Source: Arion vulgaris (lineage: Eukaryota; Mollusca; Gastropoda; Stylommatophora; Arionidae). From it: DNA of 64,000 nucleotides. Both the position numbers and the translations under genes were made by a program. How positions within the stretch are numbered: position 1 is the first letter of the stretch; each line of letters starts with the position of its first letter. The notes beneath the pieces were generated by a model that made no database searches, was not told the origin of the DNA, and saw only the letters and a program-made list of their open reading frames with translations. Positions 63,240 to 64,000 of the stretch are shown here, one piece after another. The DNA is taken from the NCBI GenBank assembly GCA_020796225.1, contig CM036753.1, positions 76,807,865 through 76,871,864 of the forward strand, written 5' to 3'.

Positions 63240-63285
63240 ATCCATTGCTTGATAAATGCCTTTTTGTCGAAACGTCGTTATGTCT
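63240..63285 (+). mobile_element. Penelope-like tail fragment, + orientation
   Basis: tgcttgataaatgccttttt gtcgaaacgtcg opposes the 63000 copy about 150 bp away, so the two tail motifs face each other. This could be a palindromic or head-to-head pair of tails. Confidence 0.45.
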
Positions 63286-63699
63286 TAATTAAATTATCAA
63301 GTTTTACAGTAATTTGATCACATTTACCAGGTTAACAAACCTTTCAGAAATGTAATCTCCTTGGCTTTGAACTCGACAATATGAATATGTGTAAATTTAT
63401 TTAAGTTGACCATATTGTTTACTACTTTTGGTAGGAAGTGAGAAAGGAAAGAAGGAAGGGAGGAGGGGGATGTGGCATCACAACGAAAATTGCTCAAATA
63501 GATAGGAGATAACCAAAAATATCTAACATCTAACTTTAAAAAAAGGAGAAAAGTAAGTATTTGAAAAGTTTGTTACGAAGCAAATTAAAAAAAATGGAAA
63601 AAAATAATATCATTTAGTTCAAGTTCCCATTTGGGAAAAGTAGGGTGTGGAGGGAGGAGTTTATAGTTAGCTATAAAGTGTTCGATATGATGACAATTT

Positions 63700-63835
63700 T
63701 TTAAGCCGCTATGTCAAATCTGTTGTCACACAGTGTGCTGGCGGCTGATACCATTTGTGTGCCACAAACAGAAACAATTGCCCATACCCTACCTGGGATT
63801 CGAACACGTCTCCTCATGACTGTGAGGTCGAATGA
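63700..63835 (-). mobile_element. Possible tRNA-derived SINE fragment (family C-like)
   Basis: On the - strand, gtgttcgaatcccaggtagg has a B-box-like word, and cagccgccagcacactgtgt resembles the ggccgccagcatgctg of the 48160 copy. Only short matches. Confidence 0.35.
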
Positions 63836-64000
63836 AAAACATAAGCGACGGCAAATATATGGGTTGGGGTAAAAAAGCGGACTGAAAGATGAATTGAAAC
63901 TGAAACGGAATGAAAGGCAGTTTTAACTCCGAAAGGCGTTAATTCTTATTTTTTATGTTTGTTGGCCTACATGCTCTGATATAACCAATAAAAGGCTCGT

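Overview
This is a stretch of AT-rich nuclear DNA from an animal, not prokaryotic or viral DNA. The evidence is two intron-split protein-coding genes with GT-AG splice sites, tRNA-derived SINEs with target-site duplications, many broken LINE, Penelope, hAT, piggyBac and pogo elements, and long mini- and microsatellites. The density and type of repeats (several tRNA-headed SINE families, GIY-YIG Penelope elements, apurinic-endonuclease LINEs ending in an RNase H domain) would fit a mollusc, perhaps a cephalopod. That placement is an inference; the sequence alone does not prove it.

Two host genes converge (tail to tail). On the + strand, 18173-28214, is an alpha/beta-hydrolase epoxide hydrolase of the EPHX3/EPHX4 type in six visible coding exons. 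Its last exon carries a 1-base frameshift just before the catalytic-histidine segment. On the - strand, 60669-43472, is ADP-dependent glucokinase (ADPGK), with six exons giving a 482-residue protein close to the usual family length. It also has a seventh in-phase 111-base exon that repeats the conserved GLNEQEL (NXXE) segment of the terminal exon, so an exon duplication lies inside this gene.

Layout. 1-3.7 kb: a hAT element with a perfect 8-bp duplication, carrying a SINE, a minisatellite grown from that SINE's tRNA head, and a Penelope-like element. 4-6.3 kb: a SINE, a 161-bp MITE and an internally deleted hAT element, each with a target-site duplication. 7.4-11.4 kb: a third, larger hAT element holding a decayed transposase and a 37-copy 44-bp minisatellite. 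12-17.3 kb: a second Penelope-like fragment, MITEs, minisatellites and LINE remnants. 17.8-28.7 kb: the epoxide hydrolase gene, with transposons and a 39-copy 20-bp minisatellite in its introns. 28.7-43.4 kb: intergenic repeats, including a U6-snRNA/LINE chimera, piggyBac MITEs and a pogo/Tigger remnant. 43.5-60.7 kb: ADPGK, its introns full of LINE and SINE copies. 60.7-64 kb: LINE, SINE and Penelope-tail remnants.

I found no operon, CRISPR, phage or defence system. The observations most worth following up are the duplicated ADPGK exon, the epoxide hydrolase frameshift, the U6-LINE chimera lodged in a minisatellite, the SINE family in which all five copies keep their target-site duplications, and the TTGATAAAG...CGAAACG motif at Penelope-type tails, which resembles a hammerhead-ribozyme core.
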